64,000 bases of DNA. Origin: Trichoplax adhaerens. Taxonomy: Eukaryota; Placozoa; Uniplacotomia; Trichoplacea; Trichoplacidae. The notes under the pieces are model-generated. The model made no database searches, was not told the origin of the DNA, and saw only the letters and a list, made by a program, of their open reading frames with translations. A program made the position numbers and the translations under genes. This document shows, in pieces, positions 24,471 through 38,600 of this stretch. The first letter of the stretch is position 1; each line of letters starts with the position of its first letter. The stretch covers positions 4,878,241 to 4,942,240 of the forward strand of contig NW_002060948.1 of the NCBI RefSeq assembly GCF_000150275.1, given 5' to 3'.

Positions 24471-27400
24471 CATACGCTAGTCACTCAGTGGTACACAGCC
24501 TTTTGTATGCTATGGTATAGCTTGCATCGTCGTCTAGCCTACAGTATGTAGTACAGTACAGTACACCGGCGATCAACTTGGCCTTCTACTGCAATGGAGG
24601 CCAAATTGGCCCCCATTGTTGAAGATTCATCAAGGACAAAGTTAAAATTCTGATGGCTTGCAAACCCTAGTTGAAGTCGGATGAATTCCTTAATGCGTGA
24701 TCATGCAGTAGTATCATTCAATTTCCACACTTTCAATAGTGCAATGATGGATCTCGATAGTGGATCAAGACAATTTAGACATCAATTAGAACTCATACCA
24801 GGGGTATCAGCCTACTGATAATAAAAAAAATTCAACACTGATATGATATCAAATACCATCGCTACAACAATGAACTTCCTTCATCCAATTAGCCTATACA
24901 GACTACTCGATTAGCAACTGGGACTTGGAATCAAAAGAACACAAAATCCAGTTTACTCCATTTACATCTTGGATTAATGGATCGTTTTGTTCCAATAATG
25001 ATAGTATCGAGAAATCAATCATCGCATTTTGCAAATGAGCGATGACACTAAATCACTCTTAAATGGAGATATTCATGCTAATGATGTTTTTATAGAAAGA
25101 GTAATGACGTCGCAAACGCATATTTGGTAACAAATTCGCTTTATACGTAGACAGTTCTATCGATAAATAGGATAACATCATGGGTAATGTTAACTTGTCA
25201 TTACTGGTTAAACAATGAGTGATGAACAAGTAAGTAATCAGTGAGAACCGATTCCATGGGTCGACTCGATACTTGCACAGGAGGCCGATTTCACAAGACG
25301 CAATGTTAAAAAAGCTATGCTTAGAAAAATTCCATATCATGCGATAGGACACCGTAGTTAATCCCGCTGAGTTTCATAAACATTTAGAAACGGGATGAAT
25401 TAAGTTGGAAACATGGCATGATATAGAATTGTCTAAGCATGACATTTATTAACTTTGTGCTTCTGGTCCGATCCACTGACCTTCAGTATTGTGCAATGTA
25501 CTGTACCAGCAAAGGGTACAATATATGCTAACAGAAAATGTCGAAACTCAATTCAGTCATCATTTACAACTAGGTAGCTTTTGAACGGCATACCAAATTT
25601 CAATTGATCGATACAATACTAATTTCTGAATTTTCCCAAATAGTAAGAACGGGTAGACTGGCTCGAAAACTAACATCAATATTAATTATTCCCTAAATTT
25701 AGAATTGGATCGATAAGAACATTAACTACCTTATCTTGAATAGAGAGTAAACCTAGTGTTAGCTTTGCAGTTATATCTCATATTGTACAATGTACAGTAT
25801 ACTATACAGTACTGTACACATAGTCCATAGATACTCATACAATCTTAAAATCCAACATACCAGAGGAAATCCCCATGACAGTATAACTATAAAATGTTGA
25901 TTTTCCCCCTTTTTATTAGTTTCATCTTATTGCCTATATCAAAAATGGCTATCCCAGTCCCTAGTGACCTCCACTACTGTACTATGCCAGGAGTAAAGTA
26001 GTAAAGATATCTTGTAATACACAATTTGCTCCTAATAACACCCTGTCAAACAAAACGTTCTAAAAATTATCGGCGACAGTATTGGCCGGAACATATATGC
26101 AAACATCCAGCACTCTTGTTATACTGTAGAACATATTGCAGTTAAATTAATCACTTTGAACAGTAGCACTAAAATACTTTAGCTATTTCGATGAGAACGT
26201 GGAGTACTGATTATGTTATTCTTGTTAGGTCCCGTATGAATATCGAAAATGACCTGGTCATTTCACTACAACATGGTTATTCCAATTAAAATTAAAAATT
26301 AAAAAAAAAGATAAGAATGGCGTTTACTCTACTTTTGAAACATGTAACTGTTCGCCTTATGTGTGAGTAATTAGGATGCGCTGGAACATGCCGTGGACTA
26401 ATAATGGATTAAGTAGAAAGTATGTCATCCATACCTAATACTGTACTGTATATACGAGTATATAATATCCCGCGTGAGCAGTAACTATAGCGTTAGTGTA
26501 AATAGAGATTAATGTACAATCAATACATTAGATATTTTAATAAATACTATGCCCCCTCTTTCGGCTAGATAGAATTAACAAACAGTTCAATAAAAGTTTT
26601 GTCCATTACCCCACCTAGTGTAAATTTGTTTGTCAATGTCAATAAACTGCAACAATGATGTAATAGGATAATATGTGGAAATGATCATCTCTTGGAGTAA
26701 GAATAAAACTACAGCAGCACGCCTGTACACTATACTTGCTCGACCAGTAATGTACTGTATCCGTCGAATTCTTCCTCGTGTTACTCTACTATTGGAATAC
26801 CTCTCCAAGTTGCCATACGTATATTAACAATAACTCACTAAAATTTCAATAGTCGCGTTGGACTCAAATAATAATTAATTACGGCGCTAGAAGTCAATGC
26901 TTGTCTTTGAAGATGATATTTGCACTGGACAAGATTACTTTAAAAAAAAAATCATATACATACTGTAAGTAGACGCAGAGTCAAGCGGACTAGAAAGCAT
27001 GAATAACTCAATGGATCAACTCCAAGTGATCTACATAGTTTAAAATCATTGATGGATTTATGATTAATTAATTTAATACCAGATTATATAACACATATCC
27101 ATGAACTACAGTATTGCCTTTTATAGATGGCTTAGCTCTATAAAGGCATACCGGGCTAATAAACGAATTCTCTTCAATGAAAAAACCAAAGCATATCGTT
27201 CATGCTACAGAAGTAAAATAAACTCGACTTACAAAAGATATTTTGGATATAGAATGACCAATGCGGCTGAATGGCTAATAATAATAACAATGTAATTAGA
27301 CCATGAAGCAAGAAAGTCAATTCTTATCTCTACTGGCAATTTACTCTATCAGGGTGTAGTAACGGGTGCTGCTTAAGCATTCAATCAATGTCTCATGAGT

Positions 27401-29560
27401 TCTTTTTTTTTCAGTCGACAACCATTTCATTAAATGTCTACTGATATTGATTATTCTTGATTTCTTGACTGAAGTTGACCATTAAAATATCAATCATTAA
27501 GAGTGATGCTAACGCAGTGAATAAATATCTTTCAGTAATATAGCTCTCTCTAATCCTCGATCTAATTTAAGGAATGCCACCAGCTGGTCTTATCGAAGCA
27601 AAGGGGAAGTTTATTGCCTCAAAATCAACTTTTTAATCCCATAGGAACCCTTAATATCGCAGACTGTGTACAACATATACCGTACAGTAGGTCGTCGCAT
27701 ATTGGAGAAGGGCAATTCAATCTTACGATACTGTCAGAACTAAATACAGGCATATTTTAATTTCGGGTATCTGATTTATTAACAAGATTAAGCTTGTATT
27801 AACACTCTTCAATACACAAAAACTAGATCTTATAGCTTCCATTCATCCTCTCTATTACATTATTACTCATTCGTAGCTGCAAAATATACCGTCAATGTTT
27901 ATAAGCGTTCACGCACGATTTTCTGAAATCTTGCAGTACTACTAGCGCTTACAACATCGTACTCGTATAATAGGACATACTCTTAACTAAAAAATAATTG
28001 GTGATCAAAAGTGGTAAATTTGCATACAATATGTGATATTATCGTTGATGATGAGCACTATTACGAGACGACAGCAGTTAATCTTTTCACTTTAGCCATG
28101 ATGATTATTTCAACTGATAGAACTAACTGTGACATATTTAATAATTCACGGTAAACGTATAGGTACATATTTGTAAATATAAAGAGAACTCTTAGCACTA
28201 GCTCTAACAAAATTCATTACTTTGGTGACGACAAACCGATCCTAAAGATGTAAATAGATACTATATAAATTATTTATCCAGTATGCAAGCATAACTTAGA
28301 GAATAAACTGCCGATCCACCATTAGGGCGATATAAAATTTTTCCATACTATTTACTGTTTTATAGTGTATAGAGAAACCGCTGAATCAGGCAAAATCAAC
28401 TAAAAAATGAATAATTCAATGATATTCAAAGGTGTTTAAAAAAGGAATGATCCAAATATGTTCAATTGTATCAGACTATGGTCTATTGTATGTATGTACA
28501 TCAACAAAGTTAGGCAATAACCTACTTAGACGGCTGTTCATATCAGTCGGACTTTACAATTAACTTTTTTTGTGGATTATGATTTATAAAATGATATACA
28601 TTTCATTTCTGTTGAGATTCTATCCCTTCAATAAAATGCCTTAATCTTGCCATGTCATGAGTGTAAAATATTTTGGGTTTCATTTACCGTTTAGCACGAA
28701 TTCGGACTGGAACAGTTTTCTTCTTTATCAACTGCAAAAATGGATGGCATACTAATATTGTAAGGGTTCTTAAAATTGAATCTGCCTAGCTTAATTAAGA
28801 TCGAATCGCTCTACTTCGTCGATAGAGAAAAGAGTTTAGTCTCTATTTCGGACACTTTGTTCTATTTGTATCTCTACAAAGATGATAGTGTATGCTACGA
28901 CTTTACATCATATTTACTGTAGTCTATTGCGCCGAATGATGGATTAATATCATTATTGGCTGATTATGCTGTACATTATTCTTTAAAGGACAGATAAAAT
29001 AGTAATCCAATTTCTTTCTTTCATTTATTATCACAAAAGGTAATTGATGGAATGAAAAGATATCATCAGTGCCCGAATTGATCTACGAAAGGGTGTCTTT
29101 GCCTGTCAGTTTTTCCACAAGACAGACGCGAAAACACAGACATGTTTACGTTCTACATCCTCATAGCATGCACAGTCTGTCAGCGATTATTTAAACTACC
29201 ACCTACAGTTTTAATTCTTTAATAACATCTTGGGAATACTATTTTGTTTTAATACTCACTACTTTAAAACATTTGCTTTATTTGTCTAATTGATTTAAAT
29301 AGAACGACATTAACTAGTACCTTTTTTCCTACCATATTTACTACATCGACCTAATAGCTCGGCCTTTTTCCTACGTATTAGCTAAGTATCTCTTATAATT
29401 ATTCTAACCAAGGGCGAAAGTCTCCATACCTTCGTCCTATTCGATTCAGTTAGCGAAAGCTCTTTACTGAATAATAATAGATGAGTAATCGTCTATAGTG
29501 TTGACTTTACAATGAATTACTCCCAAAAAAAAGTCACCAGTTCCCTACTTAAGTAGAATC

Positions 29561-29583
29561 TATCCCACCTACGAGGTGGGATA
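29561..29583. repeat. Perfect short hairpin, 10-bp stem, 3-nt loop
   Basis: TATCCCACCT and AGGTGGGATA are exact reverse complements separated by ACG. The stem is unusually GC-rich for the surrounding sequence. No gene is adjacent, so a role as a terminator or processing signal cannot be supported. Confidence 0.85.
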
Positions 29584-31149
29584 AATTCATCATAGGTGGC
29601 GTATGTTGTTACTACATAGTGATTACCTGCACCTTATAGATATACAATGCGATATATTCCAAACGCATGCCGAATAATAAATTCTAAAAAACTGTCTTCT
29701 ATCTTATATTATACCCTATCAAGAATCGAACTTGATAGACAATAGCTTATACTATAGTGTGTATAAATCAGTAATTAATCAGCAATTATATCATTTGTGT
29801 AATCCATACACGTTGTATTATCAAGTGGATAATTTCGCTGGCATAAAATTCAAAGCCAATATGGTCTTGATTACCAAAATATGCTTCAATCGTTAAGCAG
29901 AATTTGAAGATTTAGTCACCCTCTTGTATCATAATGTTGTAGCCTAAAGCTATATCTACAGTGAGAATTATCGTAGTTATTTCACAAATATGAGTTTGGA
30001 GTGGAATACTTTCCCCAAAAGTAGAAGAAATTGTATTTAGAGTAATCTCAAGCCTTAGGGTTAAATAAAGTAAGAATTATATCAAGTTATCAAACTTAAA
30101 GATAAAGTGTCATTATTACCATATCCTGCAAGTTTATCCCGTAATCCTAAGTGTATAAGGTATCGTTACAATCCTGGACATGTTGTGGTAAAATCTCAAA
30201 TGTTAACTACTACGAAATCGTCGAGTCTTCGATTTTAGAGTAAATAAAGAGAAAAAATTGCGAGATGATTATGCCCAGTTTCAAAGAAAAAAAAATTATA
30301 TTTTAAACTAGTTAATAGAGGTACATTCAGTGACGTTACGTTGCATTTGTGGTATTTGCATGCTAGAAAATCATAGAATTTCAAAAGAATATTTGGAGAC
30401 ACGGTAAAGTACCATAATAATATGTACCCTCCATTTATATTGTTACATCAAGTTATCAAATTGTAAATTAAAGGTGATCTATTACTTTCAATTATTATTA
30501 CATTTTCATCACCGATGATAGGGTAAATGTGAAAAGGAAGAATGGATGAAAGTTAATCTTTTTGATCCTTATATCGCGTGATTGATGATTTAGTTGTTAA
30601 AAGAAATTGACTAGGGTCAGTTCAATCCACTAAGTTAGAGTACCGTACTCAACATTAACACAAAAAAAATAATAAAAAGACCAAGATTAAGCATCTTTAG
30701 TAACCTATATTGTTACTGGAAAAGTAGTCGTTGAATGCGTGGATTGCAATTAAATAGGATAACCGTGCATCTAATTAATAGAGAACACAGGCTATTGATT
30801 ATTATATAGTGTCATTGTGACGCTAATCCAAGAGAGAAAATTAATGAATTTTACAGTTAAATAATAGAATGCTCATAATGTCTCTGCCTCAACAATAGGT
30901 AGGACTCCTGTCATAGTTGCACTCTATAATTTCGATCACGACATCGGAGACCGTTGATTTGTTGTGTAACAAATCATTTAAAACGCCTGACAGTAAAGCG
31001 CTATCACGTAACAAATGGTAAAGAATTTCGCCAATATGATGTCTCAAAGTCAGTACTATGCATGTCTATGCTAATTAACGATCATCTTGATACCCACTAT
31101 TAATTTAAAGATACACAAAGTAATACGACTAGCATTAAATTATTTGAAT

Positions 31150-31700
31150 AGAATCGTGCTTTCAATTGCTAAACTGTCTAAATATCGATCCAATAATATC
31201 TTATTGTCAATTCATCATCCACCTCTACCTATGATAGTTTAGCATTGGCATGGCAGCAGTAACTATTTAAAGACAGAGGACGTAATAAAATTAGAATTCA
31301 AAAGTGCGAATCAAATAGTGCTTCCAATTATTGGATTGTTTGAATATCGATCAAATGATGCTTTATTGTTGGTTAGTGATCCATATATGTCCCTACATCA
31401 ATTGATTATGTTGAAGCTGTTCGTGTACATATATATATATCGATTTGCGTTAAGATAAGTTGTGTGGCTATTAGTATAATAGCGATAGCCTATATCCAAG
31501 AAGTTAAACGGTCACTCATTTTTTGGCTAAGAATAACTAATTATTATTTTGATAAAACGATGTATTCAATGATATTCAAGGCAATAAGAAGACTATTATT
31601 GTGTTAAATATTTGATGGATACATCAAATTGTTATAATGTTTGAATATTGATCCAATGGTATCTTAATAGTTAGCGGTATACGTATCTTCACTGGTTATT
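31150..31700. repeat. Diverged direct repeats
   Basis: Similar stretches built around a TTTGAATATCGATCAAAT-like core occur at about 31170, 31337 and 31637, each followed by a variant of ATG(A/G)T(G/A)(C/T)TTTATTGTT. Spacings of about 167 and 300 bp suggest an eroded tandem array with lost or altered copies. A weaker copy may lie near 31930. Confidence 0.5.
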
Positions 31701-32642
31701 ATCTCACTAAAATTACTTTATCATAAAGGTATCGAGTCAACTAATACTCTAGTATTTGGTAGCACATCCAGTATGATATACCATACATAAACAATAAAGT
31801 TTCATCAAATGAGGTTTTTCTAGTTTGTTAGTGATAACCATCTTACGGAAATCATAACTCAACAAGACGCATGAAAGGAAAATAACAAGTCTTCAATATT
31901 TAACGGGATATATCAAATCTTTCAATTGATTCGATGTCGACAAAAAAGATGCCTTCTGGCCACAGTAGCAACTACGTTGATCACCTTTGAGGGATTATGT
32001 AATCGATAAGATATAAAATCTTCAATTACCGGTAGTTGAGTGTCCGAAAAAATAAGATCTCATTGCCTTAGTAAAAGAAATCTATATCCATTATACGTAG
32101 ATATTTTAATGGTAATAACTCATCACTAATCCACGTTATGGGAGATCATCTTAACATGATAATTGAATAGATGAACTAGCGCAATGCGGCCAGATTTGCT
32201 AGTAATAAATAGATCAAATTGCTGAACTGGTTATTCAACTTTACTCTAATAACTGATAATCATGATGACTTTTATGGATTGAAAAATTTTCTAGCCTAAC
32301 CAGTGATAAAAATTCGATGGAATACGTTTGAATTTTAAACTACAACTATTTTGAATTTTTTCAGGCTTATCCGCACAATATCTTGTTCAAACACGCAATG
32401 ATTACGATCATTTTTTTAACCTCATATGAAAGTAATCATTATTTCGTATAAGAAATAAAGTTGTAAAGCAGTTTACTACTCACTTCTTCCGTATAATATT
32501 AACTATTCACGTAGTAGTCATGACTCAAACATTAAAATCACATTTTACTATCAGATATTAGTTTTATATTCTATTGAATTGAATATAGGATGTTGTGATA
32601 ACGCTAAAACAGAAATAATATTCTATTCTGAGGGAATAATTA

Positions 32643-32660
32643 CTCCCTCTCTCTCTCTAC
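32643..32660. repeat. CT dinucleotide microsatellite
   Basis: A short run of CT units in intergenic DNA. Confidence 0.7.
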
Positions 32661-35600
32661 TATGTATGTAATATTGATTCAAAAGTTATGATCGAATAAA
32701 AAAAACGAATTCCTACCATAAAGGTGAGGATAACTCGACACATAAAATATTAAAAATTGCTATTGTCAATAATGATGATTACAAGTAGAACACTAGTAAA
32801 ATAACAAGATTGTCAACGTCACATGTAGTCAAATATTATACTTAGTAATTGTCCAATTGACATGATCACGGGAAAAATAGAGCTCACCGCTATGAAAAAA
32901 TGATCATTGTATGATACGACAATGCATTACTATATCGATATTACCTACAACTATCATTGATACAGAAGAATAAATTGATCATACAGAATTGATCATTTTT
33001 CTAGATAGATAGAGTTTAATCGGTTAATAGACGAAGATGATGACACAACCTTCTTGCCATAGTGGTATAAAAAATGAGTAAAAAAATAATGATGACAAAT
33101 AACAATAATAATATCAGTGTAAAGGAAATAAAAACTAGCTATGGAAATTGATCGCGGTGGCATCAAAAGTGTATTAATGTGTGGGACATTCAGTAATTAA
33201 AAGTAAGCAAACACAAGTGGTCTATTGAGAGAAAATGAGTAGGAAATGACTTGCTAATTTGATGAATATAGCATCCACATTGGATATGAATCGATTACCA
33301 TGATAGCAATCTCTTTCACATAAATAGAAAATGGATTTTAAATGGGTCAGCGCATTGGTTTGATTGAAAATACATTTAAAAAAAATTGAAAGATCACTAT
33401 CAAACAGTGTAAATAATATTACGACGCATCTTATTAACAATATTGTCCTGTTCCATCTAATTAAGGATTGAACCATTCTTATCGAAGGGTTATTTGATGA
33501 GAATTTTAACCCATGAAACTTTCGGTAACAGAAAAAACAACCGTATAATTATATCTCATGTTTTCTCATACTGGTAAGGGGCCCATTTTCGCCGACTTTA
33601 GCTTTATTGATAAAGTGAAGAAATGTGAAGTATCTAGGATAGAGTGGGGAAAATACACTCAACACTTAAAATAGCGATGATAAATCATTGAAAAAAAATT
33701 CTAGAAAAATGTCATCTGCTTACTTTATCGAGGATGATGAATAAATCAATTTCAAAGAAATAAAAGTGTAGACAATCCAATATCTTTATTTATCGTATCG
33801 ATATCTAACAGTACCTGTAAGACGAAGTTCAGTCTTTTCAGTTTTGATATTGATCCCAACAGGCAAATCCGTTAGGAGATAGAAAAAGAGCGTCGTCTTC
33901 GTCGATTACAAGATTAAACTTGAAATTGGCACGATGCCTATAGTATGATGATTTGGTTACAAAAATAGTTCAATATGGCATTAGTTGTTGTAAAAGATGA
34001 ATTGATTTCTCTCTTCTGAAATATCATGGTAGTGGTACAAAAAGCAAAAATTCTTGATAAAAATACACGTAGTGAATCCACTGTATTAAGTCAAAGCAAT
34101 ATTTCAAAGTGTTTAATCGATCAGATTATCGTCAGTAGGTTACTTTGTACCGTCAGTAATTTAATCAATTTTGTAGTGCTACTGAAATAAAATGATTCGT
34201 TTGAACGTTGATGGACATCTTAACCATTGTACGAGTACTATTATGCACATAATCTTGGAATTAAAAGGTTGATATGGTGAACGAATACGAAACCACATTG
34301 TAAGGTATTAAAGTAGAGTAAATCGACTCGATTTGAAACAAAATAATAATATCTCATTTACAGCATAATACTTTAAATCTAAAGCCAATTCATCAAGATT
34401 GCTGCAATCGTTTTAGGGATAGAATCACCAGTACTTGATATGCCATTTACCTAACTATCGCTATATCATAGACTAGAGTCAAAAGGTACTTTTGATGATA
34501 ACCGTGCATTTGTTTTTTCCATTTTCAATTTTTTTTCCCTCACTCTCTTTCTTTATTCCTTTTCAAACAACATAATTAATCATACGGTAAAAGCTGAACT
34601 AAATTTATTAAGCTACCATAAAACTGATCATTCAAAAATACGTCTAATCATTGATTTAAGGTAACTTGAGATTGGAAGAAATTAACCTTTTGAGAAATTG
34701 TCTACTTATTAGGCATTAAATATTCGTCTTGTTCAATCATTTCTTGATATAACAATGTAATGGCAGTCATGACTTAGGATATGACTATAAGTTTAAGATT
34801 TATCTAACACAAGAAGTCACTATGAGGCAATTGGGATAAAAATCTTATGCTACTCACTATGGTAGTCTACTTTCAACATATTGAAAAGATTAAAAAATTC
34901 AGTCTATCAATAAGTAACGATATCCTCTAAATCATGAAAATAACTTTTTATCTTCAAACGTATTAAAATGAACAGACGTTTTTTTAGAAAAAAAGAAAGG
35001 GAAAAAAAGAAAAATAGTGGATAAGAGGTAAATTAAAGAGATTAATTTTCGCAGTTTACCGACATAATCATTTAAGACAAGGACGAATGCAATTTACCGT
35101 AGTCAATACGACATAGATTAAATCTTATTAGACAACTTTTGGGGGGATATTCGATCTGATGTGATCTATTTTGTGTTTAAAAAATCGTTTGTACTGTAAT
35201 CTAGTATTAGATTGAAATAGATATTACAGTCTTTTTTCTATCATTTTATTTTAACAGTATTGAAATAAATGTAGATATTTTAAATAACATTTCAAGACCA
35301 GTTTTATTAGTCAGAGTAAGTACATTATCGACATACCTAGAAGATGGATATAGACAGAGTCTGAAGGAAAAAACGGCAAATGTTACCACTGCCACCTTAT
35401 GTAGACGTTTACTATATATGCTAAAGTAAGAAGTGACAACTGACGTTTAATTGAATTGGCCAACAACAGTTAAGAGAGTAGACTAAAGTATGCCGTGATA
35501 ATGTCATTATGTTGATTAATTTATGTTAAGTTCAATATTGTTGTATAATTATTGTTGACTTTACTACTAGCTAAATCGTCAGTCATCGATTGTACATATT

Positions 35601-38600
35601 TCAATAGTGTAAAGTTACACAAACTATCCAATTATTATCAACAATCATAACAGGGAAGAAAAAAGATAAAAGGTATACATACATAGACACAGACTTAATT
35701 GTATCCAACGTTACTACAGCATTCAAGTAGCAGTAGCGGAATATATATTGTCTACTTTACTCATGTTAAAATTAACGTAATAGTAAGAAGAAATGATTAG
35801 CCATCATCGCGGTAGTGCTCTATTTAAATACGGACATGACAAAGCGATGCCATACTGTGTTCTAAAGAGACTCTATGCTCATAGTGTGTCCTATTCTGTA
35901 TTCATTGACTTGGTTCAACGAGTTTAAAGAAATTTCTTAGCCAAATTTGAAACACTTTCCTCTCTTTTACTTCAAAAGTCCATCTTTTTACTCTGTCTTA
36001 TAAGGATTATATACCGTAATAATACATTTCTATGTATTATTCGAAATTTCCTCTATTATCAATATAATTTCCGCAAATAAGAGTCTATTTCTATCCTAGG
36101 AAATCAATTGCATTATAGACCCTAATTATTCAAAAATAAAGTGAAATGGATAAAATCTTCATCTCAACTTTGTGCTATTTTGATGCCTACTTGATCATTT
36201 AACTTATAAAGTTAAATAATCTATTTTATTTTTCTTCTTTCAATTTTTCCTTCATAACATGCCAATGAAATGTATACTCTTTCTATTGTACTTCTTCTAA
36301 CTTCTTTGCTTCATTAAGTGGTCCATTTTGATTGAGTATATGAGGAATTACAATTTAAGTTGTTAGTCTAATTTTGAACTCAACGTTCAGTACTAAGTAC
36401 TGTTTTACATCCTCTAGAATTGTAATGGTTAATGTGTAACTGTGCCCTATCCGTTCATCAACAGTGTAATAAAATGATAATTTTCCACTTATTATTTTGA
36501 ACAAACTCATCATCTTCTGAGTAGATTAGTCTTCACAACGATATATTGGCTAATTTAAAGAAGCATTTGCTTGGATCAACTTATTCAAGACTAGCGCACG
36601 TTCGTGAAGAAGATATTTTGTGATGCGATGACTGAGTCAACAAATCCTGAACTTTCCCTATACCATATAATACATATAATTTTAACCCCATATCCTCAAG
36701 CTATTGTTTCAGTTAGAACTAATATCAAGACTTTGTCTACTAAGTGCTATACTGTAATTGACATTAATGTAGCCAACGCATCATCAGTATAAAGTGTTAG
36801 AATGTATCTACACTATTATTTTTTACTATTTTTCATCCCAAGTTCGTCAAAAGTGAGTTCTGTACACGGACAACAAATCGGATACGCTCTCTCTCTCCAT
36901 CTTCAAATATTGATTCCATCATCATAGAATGGACTCGATCCACTCGATAATCGTATTGCAAGTTTAATTTTTGATTCTTTTTTATAACTTCTTTCTTATT
37001 GGATGGTAGAATGTCAATAAAAGATGCTGTAATTTGTGAATAGTCCTTCTAATAGGTACCTAGGCTAGGTTGATATTACAAGATAAGTTGTATGGATAAA
37101 TTGTAGATACACGTTAGTCAAGTCGCGGCATCAGCATTGCATGGAGTAATTGATGACTAGGATAGGATATACAATCTTGAAGTGAACTACCTTACAATGG
37201 ATTGATTAAATTATTCGAATTTATTCCACACGACAGTCATATTATCGTTTATTGTACGACTGGATAAGTTAAAAACCCATAACATGCCACCTAGGGTAGA
37301 CGTCATGTGGGTAGACAAAGACTACAGCCAAGTATCATCAATGACCGCGGCAAAGTACATGATGGGACCACCATTACATTCCATCGTTTCTATTATAATG
37401 ATGGTGATGATGATTATTTACCTTTGCTTTAGTGGTAAAGGAATACGTAGTATATTATCGTTGTTTCAATTTTCAACTAACCCCTAGAAAGTCATAACTA
37501 GATGGCAGACATTATTTTGCTTAGTCTGTTTTCATCTCTAGCCAAGTCTATACAAACGCTCAATGTCGTTGTAACTGACAAAATCTTCATTGGCTTTATA
37601 TTATTATTCTTTTTTTTTCCAATTCTAGTTTTACATGATTAAAGGATGACTAACTACAATTTGAATGACTAGTTCTAAATCACATTGATAATCATCAGTT
37701 GAAATATATCACAGTAGGCGCTATTGTTATCATATGCATGCTCGTCTTTTGTCAAGGAAATAATCCAGCCGACCGATGTCGTATTCAATCAAAGGAATGA
37801 TTAAATTCATGGCAATAACGTTATTATGTGTATAAAGTAATTATTTTTCTCAACTCATTACACCTTCATTTTAATCTAATAACCATAACATATTGCAGAT
37901 TGTTTCACCAATCTTATCTTAGTCCTCTATTTTTCTCCCTTTTTGACAATATAATCAGTTCAAATCAACACGAATTAATTTCAGACTTTGCTCGGTAAAT
38001 AATACAAATTTTGAAGCATTAAGAATCAGTACAATAATTAGACTATAAAATCCTATCATAGGAAGTGAATGGGTCTATGGTAGTGCCTGTAGACAACATG
38101 TATATCACACGATGGAGGAAATGGCTAGTTTTTCTAATAAAATTAATTGACAAGCGGTAAACTATAGTCATGGTTATTTTAATCGCTTACAACTTACCAC
38201 TGATAACAGATTTTATCAATTAGGTCTATACCAAGCTAGTGCTGTGATAAAATTGCAACTGAGAAAATAGCTCAACGCAGTAGACTTGATTTTAAATCAT
38301 TTTTACATTAATCTCTGTATGCTGCTAATAGTATTATAAAGAATAGCCGTTCCATAAGAATTCTAAAATAACGTTTATCATCAATATTAACAAATTCATG
38401 TTGATTCAAATTGGCTGTGAAGAATTGTAATTGCTTTGATATTTTTTACTCTGAAATAGACTGATGAGCATAATATATCCATGGATAACAATACATATTC
38501 TACGCGTATGTTGCTATTGTCAAGATTTTACACACAATATAGGGCTACTATACTTTCCACTTATGATTCTATATCACATGCGCGATAGAGAGTTGTCTTT

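Noticed and set aside
37284-37487. 67-codon frame with a hydrophobic segment and a GC-richer start
   Set aside because: A real ATG and a possible membrane segment were seen, but there is no homologue, neighbouring exon or other support, and the length is unremarkable.
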